A DNA stretch of 50,782 nucleotides from Caulobacter sp. UNC279MFTsu5.1 (GCF_900114015.1 NZ_FORN01000044.1:1-50782); one strand, 5' to 3'; shown: positions 16,185 through 24,659, counted from the stretch's first letter. Program-made: numbers and translations. The notes: generated by a model not told the origin, from the letters alone.

Positions 16185-16958
16185 CTACAGCCCGATCCGC
16201 CGCGCGCCCTCGGCCACGGTCACCACGTCGAACCCGGCCGTCAGCGCGCCGTCGACCAGCCGCTCCAGAGCCTGAGTCGTGCAGCCCCACTGCGACGGCC
16301 GGGGCGAGACATCGTGGGTGTAGAGGATCAGCCAGGCCTTGCGCTGGTGGGCCTTGTCCAGCCAGTCCAGGGCCACCTGCTCGCCGTCCTCGCCCTCGAT
16401 GCCGACGGCCGGAGCCTGGTTGAGGTCGGCGCCGTTGGCGATCAGGCCGTGGTGCAGGGCGCGCAGGGTCTTGAAGCGGCCGGCCAGGGCGGTCTTGGCG
16501 GGGCTGGCGACGTCGCCATAGGGGTAGGCGAAGCTGACGGGCTGGCCCGTTCCCCACTCGGCCAGATGCTGGGCGTTGAGATCGATGTCGGCCAGGGTCT
16601 CGTCCCGCGAGGCCTGGCCGCAGTCCAGGTGCGAGAAGGTGTGGCAGGCGATCTCGTGGCCGGCGGCATGCAGCCGGGCGGCGTCCTCGCCCGTGGCGAA
16701 GCGGCCCATGGGTCCGTCGCGCCCGGTCAGGCCGGCGGCGAAATAGTAGGTGCCCCGCAGGCCGCGCGCTTCCAGCACCTGGGCGCCGGCGTCGCAGGCG
16801 GTGGCCGGGGCGTCGTCGAAGCTGAACGACACCATTGGCCGCTCCAGCTTCACGCGGGCCGGCCGACGGTGGGCCAGGCGGATCAGCCGGCGGCGGACCT
16901 TGCCCTTCAGGCTGCGGTCGGGCTCGTAGGCATCGACCTTCTCGTGAGACACTTGCAT
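16185..16958 (-). CDS. hfsH: Holdfast polysaccharide deacetylase
   Basis: NodB-fold carbohydrate esterase (CE4), 257 residues. Motifs: VSFSFDDAPAT (metal/catalytic Asp pair), CHTFSHLDCG (H-x-x-x-H metal site), FAYPYG, and LILYTHDV with the late catalytic His. It removes N-acetyl groups from GlcNAc in holdfast polymer, a step needed for cohesion and anchoring in C. crescentus. No signal peptide is evident, in line with action on the cytoplasmic, lipid-linked unit. The start is chosen at the TGATG junction with hfsG (1-bp overlap), so it is the last gene of the hfsEFGH operon. Confidence 0.93.
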   Translation of the reverse strand: MQVSHEKVDAYEPDRSLKGKVRRRLIRLAHRRPARVKLERPMVSFSFDDAPATACDAGAQVLEARGLRGTYYFAAGLTGRDGPMGRFATGEDAARLHAAGHEIACHTFSHLDCGQASRDETLADIDLNAQHLAEWGTGQPVSFAYPYGDVASPAKTALAGRFKTLRALHHGLIANGADLNQAPAVGIEGEDGEQVALDWLDKAHQRKAWLILYTHDVSPRPSQWGCTTQALERLVDGALTAGFDVVTVAEGARRIGL

Positions 16959-17884
16959 CAGACGGCGTCCGAATAGAGCGCGGCGCGGTAGAGCCGCAGG
17001 GCGAGGGCGCGAAGCGGCGTCGGAGCCGCTTCGTTGAGGGCGAAGGCCTTGAGCATCGGCCGCCAGGTCCCGCGCAGCGGCACGGACTTCAGGCTCTTGG
17101 CGACCTTGTAGCTGGGATAGGCGCTGACCACCTCGTGGTGGCTGGCCACCACCCGGGCGAAGTTGGCGGCCGACTGCTCGTACTTGGCGGCCAGGACCGC
17201 GGCGGTGTCGAGGCCCAGGTGGGTGGCCGAATTGTCGATGTGCAGGATCGGATATTGCCGGGCCACGCGCATGGCCCACTCGACGTCCTCCCAGCCCCAG
17301 CCGGCGAACCCTTCGTCGAACCCGATGGTGTCGAACACGTCGCGGCGAACCAGCAGGTTGGAGGTGAAGACGTGCTTTTCCGGTTCCTTGGCGCGTTCCG
17401 GGGCCGGCGTGCAGTCGCTCTTCAGGGCCATGGCCCGGTGCAGTTCGTGCTCGGGACGGCGCGGGGTCTGGTCCAGGGTGAAGCCGCCGAAGGCCACCGG
17501 CACGTCGTCGGCCGCGACCGCCGACCAGCGGGTCAGGAAGCCGATCGGATCGGGCAGCATGTCGCTGTCGAGAAACAGCAGGTGGCGGCCGCGGGCGTGC
17601 CGGGCCAGGCGGTTGCGGCCCTTGGCGCGGCCCTCGTTGGGCGACAGCACGACCAGCCGGGCCGGCAGCTTCAGCTTCTCGATGCGGGCCGCCATGCGCC
17701 GGGTCAGAGCCGCGTCGCCGCCGCCGTCGTCCAACAGCACGATCTCGGCGTCGGCGCCGCGCTCGTCCAGGGCCTTGAGCAGGGCGCTGGGATCGTCGCG
17801 ATAGGTCGGGATCAGCACCGACAGGCGCGGCGTCGCATCCGCCCAGGCGGCGTTGTCGGTCAGGGTTTCGGTGGCGGCGGTCAT
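16958..17884 (-). CDS. hfsG: Holdfast family 2 glycosyltransferase
   Basis: 308 residues from the ATG that overlaps the hfsF stop (ATGA). GT2 signatures: LSVLIPTYRDDPSALLKAL at the nucleotide-binding end, IVLLDDGGGD, FLDSDMLPDP as the D-x-D metal motif, and GWGWEDVEWAMRVAR, the E-D acceptor motif. It would add a sugar, probably GlcNAc, to the lipid-linked holdfast unit started by HfsE. No membrane helix is seen, so it is peripheral on the cytoplasmic face. Longer versions of the frame add an unrelated out-of-family N-terminus and are rejected. Confidence 0.92.
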   Translation of the reverse strand: MTAATETLTDNAAWADATPRLSVLIPTYRDDPSALLKALDERGADAEIVLLDDGGGDAALTRRMAARIEKLKLPARLVVLSPNEGRAKGRNRLARHARGRHLLFLDSDMLPDPIGFLTRWSAVAADDVPVAFGGFTLDQTPRRPEHELHRAMALKSDCTPAPERAKEPEKHVFTSNLLVRRDVFDTIGFDEGFAGWGWEDVEWAMRVARQYPILHIDNSATHLGLDTAAVLAAKYEQSAANFARVVASHHEVVSAYPSYKVAKSLKSVPLRGTWRPMLKAFALNEAAPTPLRALALRLYRAALYSDAV

Positions 17885-19323
17885 GCGGGCTTCAGTCGGC
17901 GTTGGAGAATGTCCATGGCCCGGCCGCGCAGGCCGCCGGCGTCCAGCGCCAGGACCGCGACGCCGTAGACCACGGCGCCGGCGGACGCCTTGAGGATCAG
18001 TTCGACCACCCCGCCGAAGGCCGGCACGGCCAGCACGGCGGCGGCCATCAGGGCGCAGGCCAGGCCGGACTTGGCCAGGGCGGCCCAGGGCACGGGCAGG
18101 GGACAGGCCCGGCGGCCCAGGATCGCCGCGCCGACCGCGCCGACGGCGTAGCTGGCGGCGGTCGACCACAGGGCGCCGTCCAGGCCGAAGCGGGGGATCA
18201 GGGCCAGGTTCAGGACGACGTTAGCGCCGGCGGGCACGGCCATGCAGGCGATCAGCATCATGGTCTTGCGGCCCAGGGTGAAGGCCTGCAGCAGGTAGTA
18301 GGTAGTCACGCCCGACAGCCAGCCGGCGACGGCGATCCATGGCACGACCCGGCCGGCGCCGGCGCTGAGGTCGGCGCCGACCATCACCTGGGCCAGCGAG
18401 CGGCCGACCAGGGCCAGGCCGACGGCGGCGGGCAGGGTCAGCAGCACCATGAAGCCGGCCTGCTCGTGGGCGGCGTCCTTCAGGGCGGGGTGGCCGCCGC
18501 GCTCCAGCGCCGCCACCAGGGCCGGCCCGCCGGCCATGCCCAGCCAGATGAACACCACGTCCAGGGTCCTCGAGCCCAGCGAATAGCCGGCGTGATAGAT
18601 CCCCACGGCCTGCTCGTTCAGGAAGGCGGCCAGCAGGAAGCGGTCGGTGGTCGACAGCACCAGGGCCAGGATCAGCGACAGGGCCACGGGCAGGCCATAG
18701 GCGGCGTAGGTCTTGGCCATGGCGGGGTCATAGCGGCCGCCTCGGGTGCGGCCCAGGTCTCCCGGCAGCACGAACACCAGGCACAGCAGCGAGATCGCCC
18801 CCATGCCCAGCAGCGGCGCCGCGCCGCCCAGGCCGACCAGGGCCAGGATCAGGCCCAGGAGGAAGCCGCCCACCGTCTGGACGATGTCCAGCAGGGCCGC
18901 GCCCGACACCTCGCCGGCCGCGCGGCGGCGCTCCTGCGACAGCTTGGTCAGGCTCTTGACCACCGCCCCGGCGAAGGCGGCGGCGACGGCGACCTTCAGC
19001 GGGGCCGACAGGGGCGCGAAGCGCAGCACGCCGGCGGCGACGACCGGCACGGCCAGAGCCAGGCCGAACCACAAGCGGTAGAGGGTGGCGAAATGGTCGG
19101 GCAGGCGACCGTCGGCGTCCTGGCGGGCGTGGAAACGGGCCATCGCAGCTTCGGTCCAGGTGAGCAGGACCGTCTGGGTCAGGCTCAGGGCCGAGAAGGC
19201 CAGGGCGTAGACGCCGTACTGCTCGGGGGTCAGCACGCGGGTGAACAGGACGATGGTGAGCAGCCCCACCACGCCCTGGGCGATGTTGACCGGCAGATAT
19301 CCGAGTACGCCACGCCAGAACAT
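17881..19323 (-). CDS. hfsF: Holdfast lipid-linked oligosaccharide flippase (Wzx type)
   Basis: 480 residues, 12-14 hydrophobic helices, MATE/MVF-like polysaccharide exporter. The first helix has GYLPVNIAQGVVGLLTIVLFTRVLTPEQYG, split here across two recognisable family stretches (GYLPVN and LFTRVLTPEQYGVYAL). The middle has LILALVLSTTDRFLLAAFL, typical of the second half-repeat. It would flip the undecaprenyl-linked holdfast unit to the periplasm. It starts 9 bp after the hfsE stop and overlaps hfsG at its end. Confidence 0.9.
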   Translation of the reverse strand: MFWRGVLGYLPVNIAQGVVGLLTIVLFTRVLTPEQYGVYALAFSALSLTQTVLLTWTEAAMARFHARQDADGRLPDHFATLYRLWFGLALAVPVVAAGVLRFAPLSAPLKVAVAAAFAGAVVKSLTKLSQERRRAAGEVSGAALLDIVQTVGGFLLGLILALVGLGGAAPLLGMGAISLLCLVFVLPGDLGRTRGGRYDPAMAKTYAAYGLPVALSLILALVLSTTDRFLLAAFLNEQAVGIYHAGYSLGSRTLDVVFIWLGMAGGPALVAALERGGHPALKDAAHEQAGFMVLLTLPAAVGLALVGRSLAQVMVGADLSAGAGRVVPWIAVAGWLSGVTTYYLLQAFTLGRKTMMLIACMAVPAGANVVLNLALIPRFGLDGALWSTAASYAVGAVGAAILGRRACPLPVPWAALAKSGLACALMAAAVLAVPAFGGVVELILKASAGAVVYGVAVLALDAGGLRGRAMDILQRRLKPA

Positions 19324-19332
19324 GTTTCGTCC

Positions 19333-20850
19333 TCAGCGCACCGCCGACCGGTCCCCGAGCAGGCAGGGGATGGTCATGGCGATGATGTAGAGGTCCAGCC
19401 AGAACGACTGGCGCTCGATGTATTCGACGTCCAGGGCCACGCGCTCCTGCACCTGCTCGGCGGTGTCGACCGGGCCGCGCGAGCCGTTGATCGCCGCCCA
19501 GCCGGTGACGCCGGGCTTCATGCGGTGGCGGTGGGCGTAGCGGGCGACCAGGGTCTCGGACTCGACGTCGCCGCTCTTCATGCCGATGGCGTGGGGACGG
19601 GGGCCGACCATCGACATCTCGCCGCGCAGCACGTTGAACAGCTGCGGCAGTTCGTCGAGGCTGGTCTTGCGGATCAGCTTGCCGACCCTGGTGACGCGGT
19701 CGTCGTCGGCGGTGACCTGGCGCGCGGCCTTGGCGTCGGCGGCCTCGTGGCGCATCGAGCGGAACTTCCAGACCAGGATCGCCTCGTTGTTGAAGCCGTG
19801 GCGGCGCTGGCGGAAGAACACTGGGCCGGGCGTGTCCAGCTTGATGGCCAGGGCGACCAGCAGCATGATCGGCGCGGCCACCAGCAGGCCCAGGGACCCG
19901 ATCACCAGGTCCTGGGCGCGCTTGACGAAGGCGCGGCGGGCGTCGGTGGCCGCGCCCGACAGGTCGACGAAACGGGCCAGCGAGGCGTTGCGCTGGGTCT
20001 CGCGGTCCAGGTCGACGAACAGGCTGACCGGGTTGGGCAGGATCTCCAGGCGCTCGACCAGCTGGCCGACGCGGGCCTGGGCGGTGGCGTTCACCGCGAT
20101 GATCACCCGGTCGACATAGGGCATGATGCGGTGGGCCAGCAGGCTGCCGGTGTCGCCCAGAACCGGCACGCCCAGCACCTGGTGGGGGCTTCGGTCGGCG
20201 CGGTCGTCGAACACGCCCAGCACGTTGACGTCGCCGGTGGCCAGGGCGGCGCGGATGAAGCGCTCGGCGTTGACGGTGGCGCCCACCACCACGACGTTCG
20301 GCGTCAGGCCGCCCTCGCGGCGACCGTGATCCACGGCGCGCCACCAGGCCAGGTGCAGCACGGCGGTGGTTACGGCCAGGGCGGCGCCCCAGCCGGCCGC
20401 CAGGGCGGGGTTGGCCAGGCCGCGTCCGAAGACCAGGGTCGCCAGCACCACCACCACGCCGACCGCGCCGAGGGCGGCCGACACCCGCAGGGCCTGGCGG
20501 CCCAGGGTCTCGCGGCGATGGAAGGTGTAGGCCTCCAGCATGTAGAGGGCGGGCAGCAGGGCCAGGGCCCCCAGGACCAGCGGCGCATAGACGTCGGGCG
20601 TCGGGCGGGCGATGGCGATCGCGGCGGCGGTGACGCCGGCGAAGGCCAGGCCGTCGATCACCCGGAACAGCCGCGACAGGCTGCGCACCTGCATCCGGGC
20701 CCGGGCCGGGACCAGGCGGCCGGGCCGGAACGGGCCGCGCCGGCCGACGCCCTCGGCCGAATCGTCGTCGATCACGACACGAGGCGCCGGCGGAGCGTCG
20801 GTCGCGGCGACGTCCTCGAGTTCCGGCCTAGGTGCGATAGCGGACGACAT
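19333..20850 (-). CDS. hfsE: Holdfast initiating sugar-phosphate transferase
   Basis: WcaJ/PssY-type polyprenyl glycosyl-1-phosphate transferase, 505 residues. The ATG is chosen because AAGGGGG lies about 12 bases before it; the longer frame runs upstream without family similarity. Order: four N-terminal TM helices (about 75-200), a CoA-binding-like Rossmann segment (NVVVVGATVNAERFI), another TM (VIGSLGLLVAAPIMLLVALAI), and the catalytic Bac_transf domain (FRQRRHGFN, VWKFRSMR, SLDELPQLFNVLRGEMSMVGPRP). It transfers the first sugar phosphate to undecaprenyl phosphate. In C. crescentus, HfsE shares this step with paralogues. Confidence 0.92.
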   Translation of the reverse strand: MSSAIAPRPELEDVAATDAPPAPRVVIDDDSAEGVGRRGPFRPGRLVPARARMQVRSLSRLFRVIDGLAFAGVTAAAIAIARPTPDVYAPLVLGALALLPALYMLEAYTFHRRETLGRQALRVSAALGAVGVVVVLATLVFGRGLANPALAAGWGAALAVTTAVLHLAWWRAVDHGRREGGLTPNVVVVGATVNAERFIRAALATGDVNVLGVFDDRADRSPHQVLGVPVLGDTGSLLAHRIMPYVDRVIIAVNATAQARVGQLVERLEILPNPVSLFVDLDRETQRNASLARFVDLSGAATDARRAFVKRAQDLVIGSLGLLVAAPIMLLVALAIKLDTPGPVFFRQRRHGFNNEAILVWKFRSMRHEAADAKAARQVTADDDRVTRVGKLIRKTSLDELPQLFNVLRGEMSMVGPRPHAIGMKSGDVESETLVARYAHRHRMKPGVTGWAAINGSRGPVDTAEQVQERVALDVEYIERQSFWLDLYIIAMTIPCLLGDRSAVR

Positions 20851-20905
20851 GAAGCTCAGACCCCCTTGTAGAACAAGGTTCAACCTAGCCCCGCGATCTG
20901 AGCTT

Positions 20906-20917
20906 CGCGTTAACGCG
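20906..20917. promoter_or_regulatory. Perfect 12-bp palindrome upstream of hfsE
   Basis: CGCGTTAACGCG is fully self-complementary, lies 56 bp upstream of the hfsE ATG, and is flanked on the plus strand by a run of T. The core TTAAC equals a CtrA half-site. It is a candidate operator for the hfsEFGH promoter; a terminator is unlikely because there is no loop. Confidence 0.4.
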
Positions 20918-20982
20918 GTTTTTTCGAGACAGCGCGTTGTCATGCCGCCGCGAACAGGCTATCGAACCGCTCCCTCTCAGGA

Positions 20983-21073
20983 GGAGACGTGGCCGAGAGG
21001 CTGAAGGCACCGCTTTGCTAAAGCGGCATACCTCAAAAGGGTATCGAGGGTTCGAATCCCTCCGTCTCCGCCA
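20983..21073 (+). tRNA. tRNA-Ser (anticodon GCU)
   Basis: 91 nt. Acceptor arm GGAGACG (20983-20989) pairs fully with CGTCTCC (21063-21069), followed by G and an encoded CCA. The anticodon stem CCGCT/AGCGG encloses TTGCTAA, with anticodon GCT at 21017-21019, reading AGC and AGU. The long variable arm and GGTTCGAATCC T-loop are typical of serine tRNAs. Confidence 0.97.
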
Positions 21074-21355
21074 TTTCCCTTCCGAAAAGTCATACGTAAC
21101 AGTCCCCTAGGAGGAGTGTGGCCGACCTTCAAATAGGGTTTGCCATTTGATTGTTCCCGTTTGGTCCAGGTCGATCCTTTGATCGATCTCATAGCCTCTT
21201 CAGCGAGCGCGCTTTGGCTGACAGCTGAGGTGTAGTAAGTCCCCAACGCCGTCCTTGGCGCCCAGCGGGACCGCCTTCAGCCGCCGCCGCCGCGAACGCC
21301 GCGACGTCGGCTGAAGTGTGGGAAGGGGTGATATCCCTCGACCTTGCCCTCAGGC
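21074..21355. other. Gene-free gap after tRNA-Ser
   Basis: No convincing gene. A partial copy of the tRNA 5' end lies at 21109-21125: AGGAGGAG, one T, then GTGGCCGA, against AGGAGGAG, AC, GTGGCCGA at 20979-20996. The minus-strand open frame across this gap is a translation of the tRNA and is not a gene. The rest shows nothing I can name. Confidence 0.5.
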
Positions 21356-21766
21356 TCAGACCAGGTTGATCTCGATGCCGATATTGCCCGCCAGCGCCTT
21401 GGAATAGGGGCAGGTGCGATGGGCGGCCTCGACGAGCGCCCGTGCCGTGTCCGCCGGCAGGCGGGGCAGGGCGACGTTCAGCCGGGCGGCCAGGCCGTAG
21501 CCGTCGTCGCCGAGGTTGAGATCAATCTCGGCGTCGATCGTCGGCGCTTCGGGCAGCGAGACCTGCATCTGCTTGGCGGCGATGGCGATCGCGCCCTCGA
21601 AGCAGGCCGACCAGCCGGCGGCCAGAAGCTGCTCGGGGTTGGTCCCCACGCCGGGGCCGCCGGGCGTCGAGAGCTTGATGTCCAGGCGGCCGTCGGCGCT
21701 GCGGGCGGCGCCTTCGCGGCCGCCGGTGACGTGGACCTTGCCGGTATAAAGGGTGCGGGGGTTCAT
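21356..21766 (-). CDS. ohr: Organic hydroperoxide resistance protein, OsmC/Ohr family
   Basis: 136 residues, normal for Ohr. The two catalytic cysteines are C55 (AGWSACFEGAI) and C119 (AHRTCPYSKA); NPEQLLAAG precedes the first, as in true Ohr rather than OsmC. It reduces organic hydroperoxides in the cytoplasm using lipoylated protein electrons. Ohr genes are often next to a MarR regulator OhrR; none is adjacent here. It is the last gene of a minus-strand series that begins with exported hydrolases, 26 bp behind the epoxide hydrolase stop. Confidence 0.9.
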   Translation of the reverse strand: MNPRTLYTGKVHVTGGREGAARSADGRLDIKLSTPGGPGVGTNPEQLLAAGWSACFEGAIAIAAKQMQVSLPEAPTIDAEIDLNLGDDGYGLAARLNVALPRLPADTARALVEAAHRTCPYSKALAGNIGIEINLV

Positions 21767-21792
21767 GGTGTCGGTTCCTTTCGATAGCGGGA

Positions 21793-23067
21793 TCAGCGCA
21801 GGGTGCGGAAGGCCGCGCGCACTTCCTGGGCGAACAGCGCGGGCTGCTCCCAGGCGGCGAAGTGGCCGCCGTTCGAGGCCTCGTTGAAGTAGAAGAGGTT
21901 GCGATAGCAGCGCTCGGCCCAGCTCCTGGGGGCCTGGAAGATCTCGCCGGGGAAGACGCTGACCGCGACCGGCAGGTCGATGACGCCGCGGGCGTTGAAG
22001 TTGTTGGAGTGGTCTTCCCAGTAGATCCGGGCCGCCGAGGCGCCGGTGGCGGTCAGCCAGTACAGCGAGAAGTCGTCGAGGATCTCGTCGCGGGTCAGGA
22101 CCTTCAGGGGATCGCCGCCGCTATAGGTCCATTGCGAGATCTTCTCGTACATCCAGGCGGCCATGCCGACGGGCGAGTCGACCAGCGAATAGCCGATCGT
22201 CTGCGGCCGGGTGTTCATCATCGCGGCATAGGCGGCGTTGTCGCGATAGAAGGCCTCCAGCTTGTCGAAGGCGTAGCGCTCCTTGGCCGACAGGCTGGCG
22301 GGCGCGGGGTCGCCGGCGGCCATGACGTGGGCGATCTCGGCCGGGACCACGGCCGGCATGTTCAAGTGGATCCCGACCAGCCCCTGGACCTTCTGCAGCG
22401 CCATGCGTTGGGAGATCACCGAGCCGCAGTCGCCGCCCTGCGAGACGTAGCGCTCATAGCCCAGGCGCAGCATCAACTGCGACCAGGCGCGGCCGATATG
22501 GTCCGAGCCCCAGCCCGTGACCTTCGGCTTGGCCGAGAAGCCGAAGCCGGGGATCGACGGGATGACCAGGTGGAAGGCGTCCTCGGCCTTGCCGCCGTGG
22601 GCGGTCGGGTTCGTCAGCGGGTCGATGACCTTGAGGAACTCCAGGATCGAGCCCGGCCAGCCGTGGGTCAGGATCATCGGCAAGGCTTGCTCGTGGCGCG
22701 AGCGGACATGGATGAACTGGATGTCCAGGCCGTCGATCTCGGTCACGAACATCGGCAGGGCGTTCAGCCGCGCCTCGACCTTGCGCCAGTCGTAGCCGGT
22801 CGCCCAGTAGCGCATCAGCGGCTCCAGGGTCTGGCGGCGCACGCCCTGGCTGTCGTCGGTCGCCGGCTCGGCGTCGGCCCAGCGCGTGTCGGCGATGCGC
22901 CGCTTCATCGCGGTCAGGTCGGCCTCCGGGATCGCGACCCTGAACGGGCGGACGGCGGAGGAAGCGGTCTTGGCCAGCAGTTCGACCGGGGCGAGGGCCG
23001 TCGCGCCGGCCACGGCGAGGCCGCCGACCACCGCGCGGCGGGTGGCGGGGAGAAAAGGGGTGTTCAC
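21793..23067 (-). CDS. Exported epoxide hydrolase (EHN family alpha/beta hydrolase)
   Basis: 424 residues. A twin-arginine-like leader (ATRRAVVGGLAVAGATALA, cleavage near residue 32) suggests folded export. The N-terminal epoxide-hydrolase domain (FRVAIPEADLTAMKRRIADTRW) is followed by the alpha/beta core: the oxyanion motif HGWPGS at 135-140, nucleophile D213 in QGGDCGS, and the late His in GGHFAAWEQP. The usual nucleophile elbow is GGDWGS; Cys replaces Trp here, which should still allow catalysis. It opens epoxides to diols by an ester intermediate. Juvenile-hormone-type and limonene-type substrates cannot be told apart from sequence. It belongs to a likely operon with the P460-like gene (49 bp upstream). 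Confidence 0.88.
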   Translation of the reverse strand: MNTPFLPATRRAVVGGLAVAGATALAPVELLAKTASSAVRPFRVAIPEADLTAMKRRIADTRWADAEPATDDSQGVRRQTLEPLMRYWATGYDWRKVEARLNALPMFVTEIDGLDIQFIHVRSRHEQALPMILTHGWPGSILEFLKVIDPLTNPTAHGGKAEDAFHLVIPSIPGFGFSAKPKVTGWGSDHIGRAWSQLMLRLGYERYVSQGGDCGSVISQRMALQKVQGLVGIHLNMPAVVPAEIAHVMAAGDPAPASLSAKERYAFDKLEAFYRDNAAYAAMMNTRPQTIGYSLVDSPVGMAAWMYEKISQWTYSGGDPLKVLTRDEILDDFSLYWLTATGASAARIYWEDHSNNFNARGVIDLPVAVSVFPGEIFQAPRSWAERCYRNLFYFNEASNGGHFAAWEQPALFAQEVRAAFRTLR

Positions 23068-23116
23068 TGGAAAACTCCGTGGAGCTTGAGAGGAGAGGAA
23101 AGGGGGCGTCCGGCCG

Positions 23117-23614
23117 TCAGGGCGCGTATCGCGTGAAGACGTAGTCGCGGTCCTTCACGCGGGCGGCGTGGCAGGCGAAGCAGGTCTCGTGCTGGGCCAG
23201 GTCGGCGGGCTTGCCGTCGATGAAGCGTCCGAAGCCCCAGCCGCCGGTCGCGGCGTAGCGCCGGGAATCCTTGACCATGACCTGGACCGTGGTCGCCGCG
23301 CCGGGGATCGAGGCGGGGGCGAAGTCGGGCGAGGGCGCATGTTTCCAGGCCAGCTTCACCAGCACCGTCCCGTCCGGGAAGGGGCGGGTTCCGGCGCGGT
23401 AGGCGTTCAGCGCCTTGCGATTGCCGACGACCGCCCGCAGCTCGTCCAGCGGCGCGGCCTCCTGGGCGGGGGCGACCAACGTCCAGTCGCGATAGCCCTT
23501 GGGGATCGTCACGCCGTAGATCGGCGAGGCGGCCGGGGAGGGCGCGGCGGCCCAGGCCAGGCCGGCGGTCATGGCCAGGACGCCGCCGCCGGCCAGCATC
23601 GAGGAGGGATGCAT
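23117..23614 (-). CDS. Cytochrome P460-like periplasmic heme protein
   Basis: 165 residues with a signal peptide (SMLAGGGVLAMTAGLAWAA). Mature features: GVTIPKGYRDWTLVAP, typical of the cytochrome P460 family start; NAYRAGTRPFPDGTVLVKLAW; MVKDSRRYAATGGWGFGRF; and one c-type heme site CFACH (C145, C148, H149) near the end, followed by VKDRDYVFTRYAP. Classic P460 has a Lys cross-linked to heme and oxidises hydroxylamine; cytochrome c' beta members lack oxidase activity and bind NO. Which applies here is not clear from sequence. It lies within the minus-strand hydrolase series. Confidence 0.85.
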   Translation of the reverse strand: MHPSSMLAGGGVLAMTAGLAWAAAPSPAASPIYGVTIPKGYRDWTLVAPAQEAAPLDELRAVVGNRKALNAYRAGTRPFPDGTVLVKLAWKHAPSPDFAPASIPGAATTVQVMVKDSRRYAATGGWGFGRFIDGKPADLAQHETCFACHAARVKDRDYVFTRYAP

Positions 23615-23627
23615 GACGCGTTCCCCC

Positions 23628-24659
23628 TCAAAGCCGGTCGACGTCGAGCACGGCCTGGGCGAAGGCGGCCGGCGCCTCCTGCGGCAGGTTGTGGCCGATC
23701 CCGCCGGTGATCAGCCGATGGGCGTATTTGCCGGTGAACTTGCTGGCGTAGGCGGCCGGATCGGGATGCGGCGCGCCGTTGGCGTCGCCTTCCAGCGTGA
23801 TGGTCGGCACGCCGATCGTCGGCCCGGCGGCCAGTCGGCGCTCGAAGTCGTCGTACTGGCGCTCGCCGTCGGCCAGGCCCAGCCGCCAGCGGTAGTTGTG
23901 GATGGTGATGTCGACATGGTCGGGATTGTCGAGCGAGGCGGCGCTGCGGTCGAACGTAGCGTCGTCGAACTTCCACTGCGGCGAGGCCAGTTGCCAGATC
24001 AGCTTGGCGAACGCCTTGGTGTTGGCGGCGTAGCCGGCCCGGCCGCGCTCGGTGGCGAAATAGAACTGGTACCACCAGGCCAGTTCCGCCTTGGGCGGCA
24101 GCGGGGCCTTGTTGGTCTGCTGGCTGCCGATCAGGTAGCCGCTGACGCTGACCAGCGCCTTGCAGCGCTCCGGCCAGAGCGCGGCCATGATGTCGGCGGT
24201 CCGCGCGCCCCAGTCGAAGCCCGCCACGATCGCTCGTCGCAGCCCAAGGGCGTCCATCAGGGCCAGGCCGTCGGCCGCCAGCGCCATCTGCTGGCCGTTG
24301 CGCGGCGTGTCGGCGGAGCGGAACCGCGTCGAGCCGTAGCCCCGCAGGTGCGGAATGATCACGCGATAGCCCGCCGCGGCCAGGCGCGGGCCGACCTCGG
24401 CGAAGGCGTGGACGTCGTAGGGCCAGCCGTGCAGCAGCAGCACGGGGGTTCCGTCGACCGGCCCCAGATCGGCGTAGCCGACGCTGAGCACGCCCGCGTC
24501 GACGTGCTTCAGGGCGCTGAACGGCAGGGTCCTGGCCGGAGTCGCGCCCTGAGCGAGGCCGGTCCCGGCGAAGGCGGCCGTCGAGACGGTCAAGGTCATC
24601 GCGCCGATCAGGCGCCGCCGGCGTGCGTCGATGGTGGGGACGGGGAGGTCATCGGTCAT
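23628..24659 (-). CDS. Exported alpha/beta hydrolase, haloalkane dehalogenase/epoxide hydrolase type
   Basis: 343 residues. The start has a twin-arginine-like leader (RRRRLIGAMTLTVSTAAFA, cleavage near AQGAT). The catalytic core: HGWPYD oxyanion segment, nucleophile D149 in GFDWGA (Asp as in epoxide hydrolases and dehalogenases, not Ser esterases), and the late His in GIGHNLPQEAP. Export of two Asp-nucleophile hydrolases from one operon points to periplasmic conversion of an epoxide or halogenated compound. It is 13 bp upstream of the P460-like start, so they are co-transcribed. Confidence 0.85.
   Translation of the reverse strand: MTDDLPVPTIDARRRRLIGAMTLTVSTAAFAGTGLAQGATPARTLPFSALKHVDAGVLSVGYADLGPVDGTPVLLLHGWPYDVHAFAEVGPRLAAAGYRVIIPHLRGYGSTRFRSADTPRNGQQMALAADGLALMDALGLRRAIVAGFDWGARTADIMAALWPERCKALVSVSGYLIGSQQTNKAPLPPKAELAWWYQFYFATERGRAGYAANTKAFAKLIWQLASPQWKFDDATFDRSAASLDNPDHVDITIHNYRWRLGLADGERQYDDFERRLAAGPTIGVPTITLEGDANGAPHPDPAAYASKFTGKYAHRLITGGIGHNLPQEAPAAFAQAVLDVDRL

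Noticed and set aside
18728..20344. Minus-strand frame of 538 codons across hfsE and hfsF
   Set aside because: Shadow of two real genes in another frame; Arg/Pro/Gly-rich composition without motifs.
20977..21246. Minus-strand frame of 89 codons over the tRNA
   Set aside because: It includes the antisense of tRNA-Ser; such frames are a well-known false annotation.
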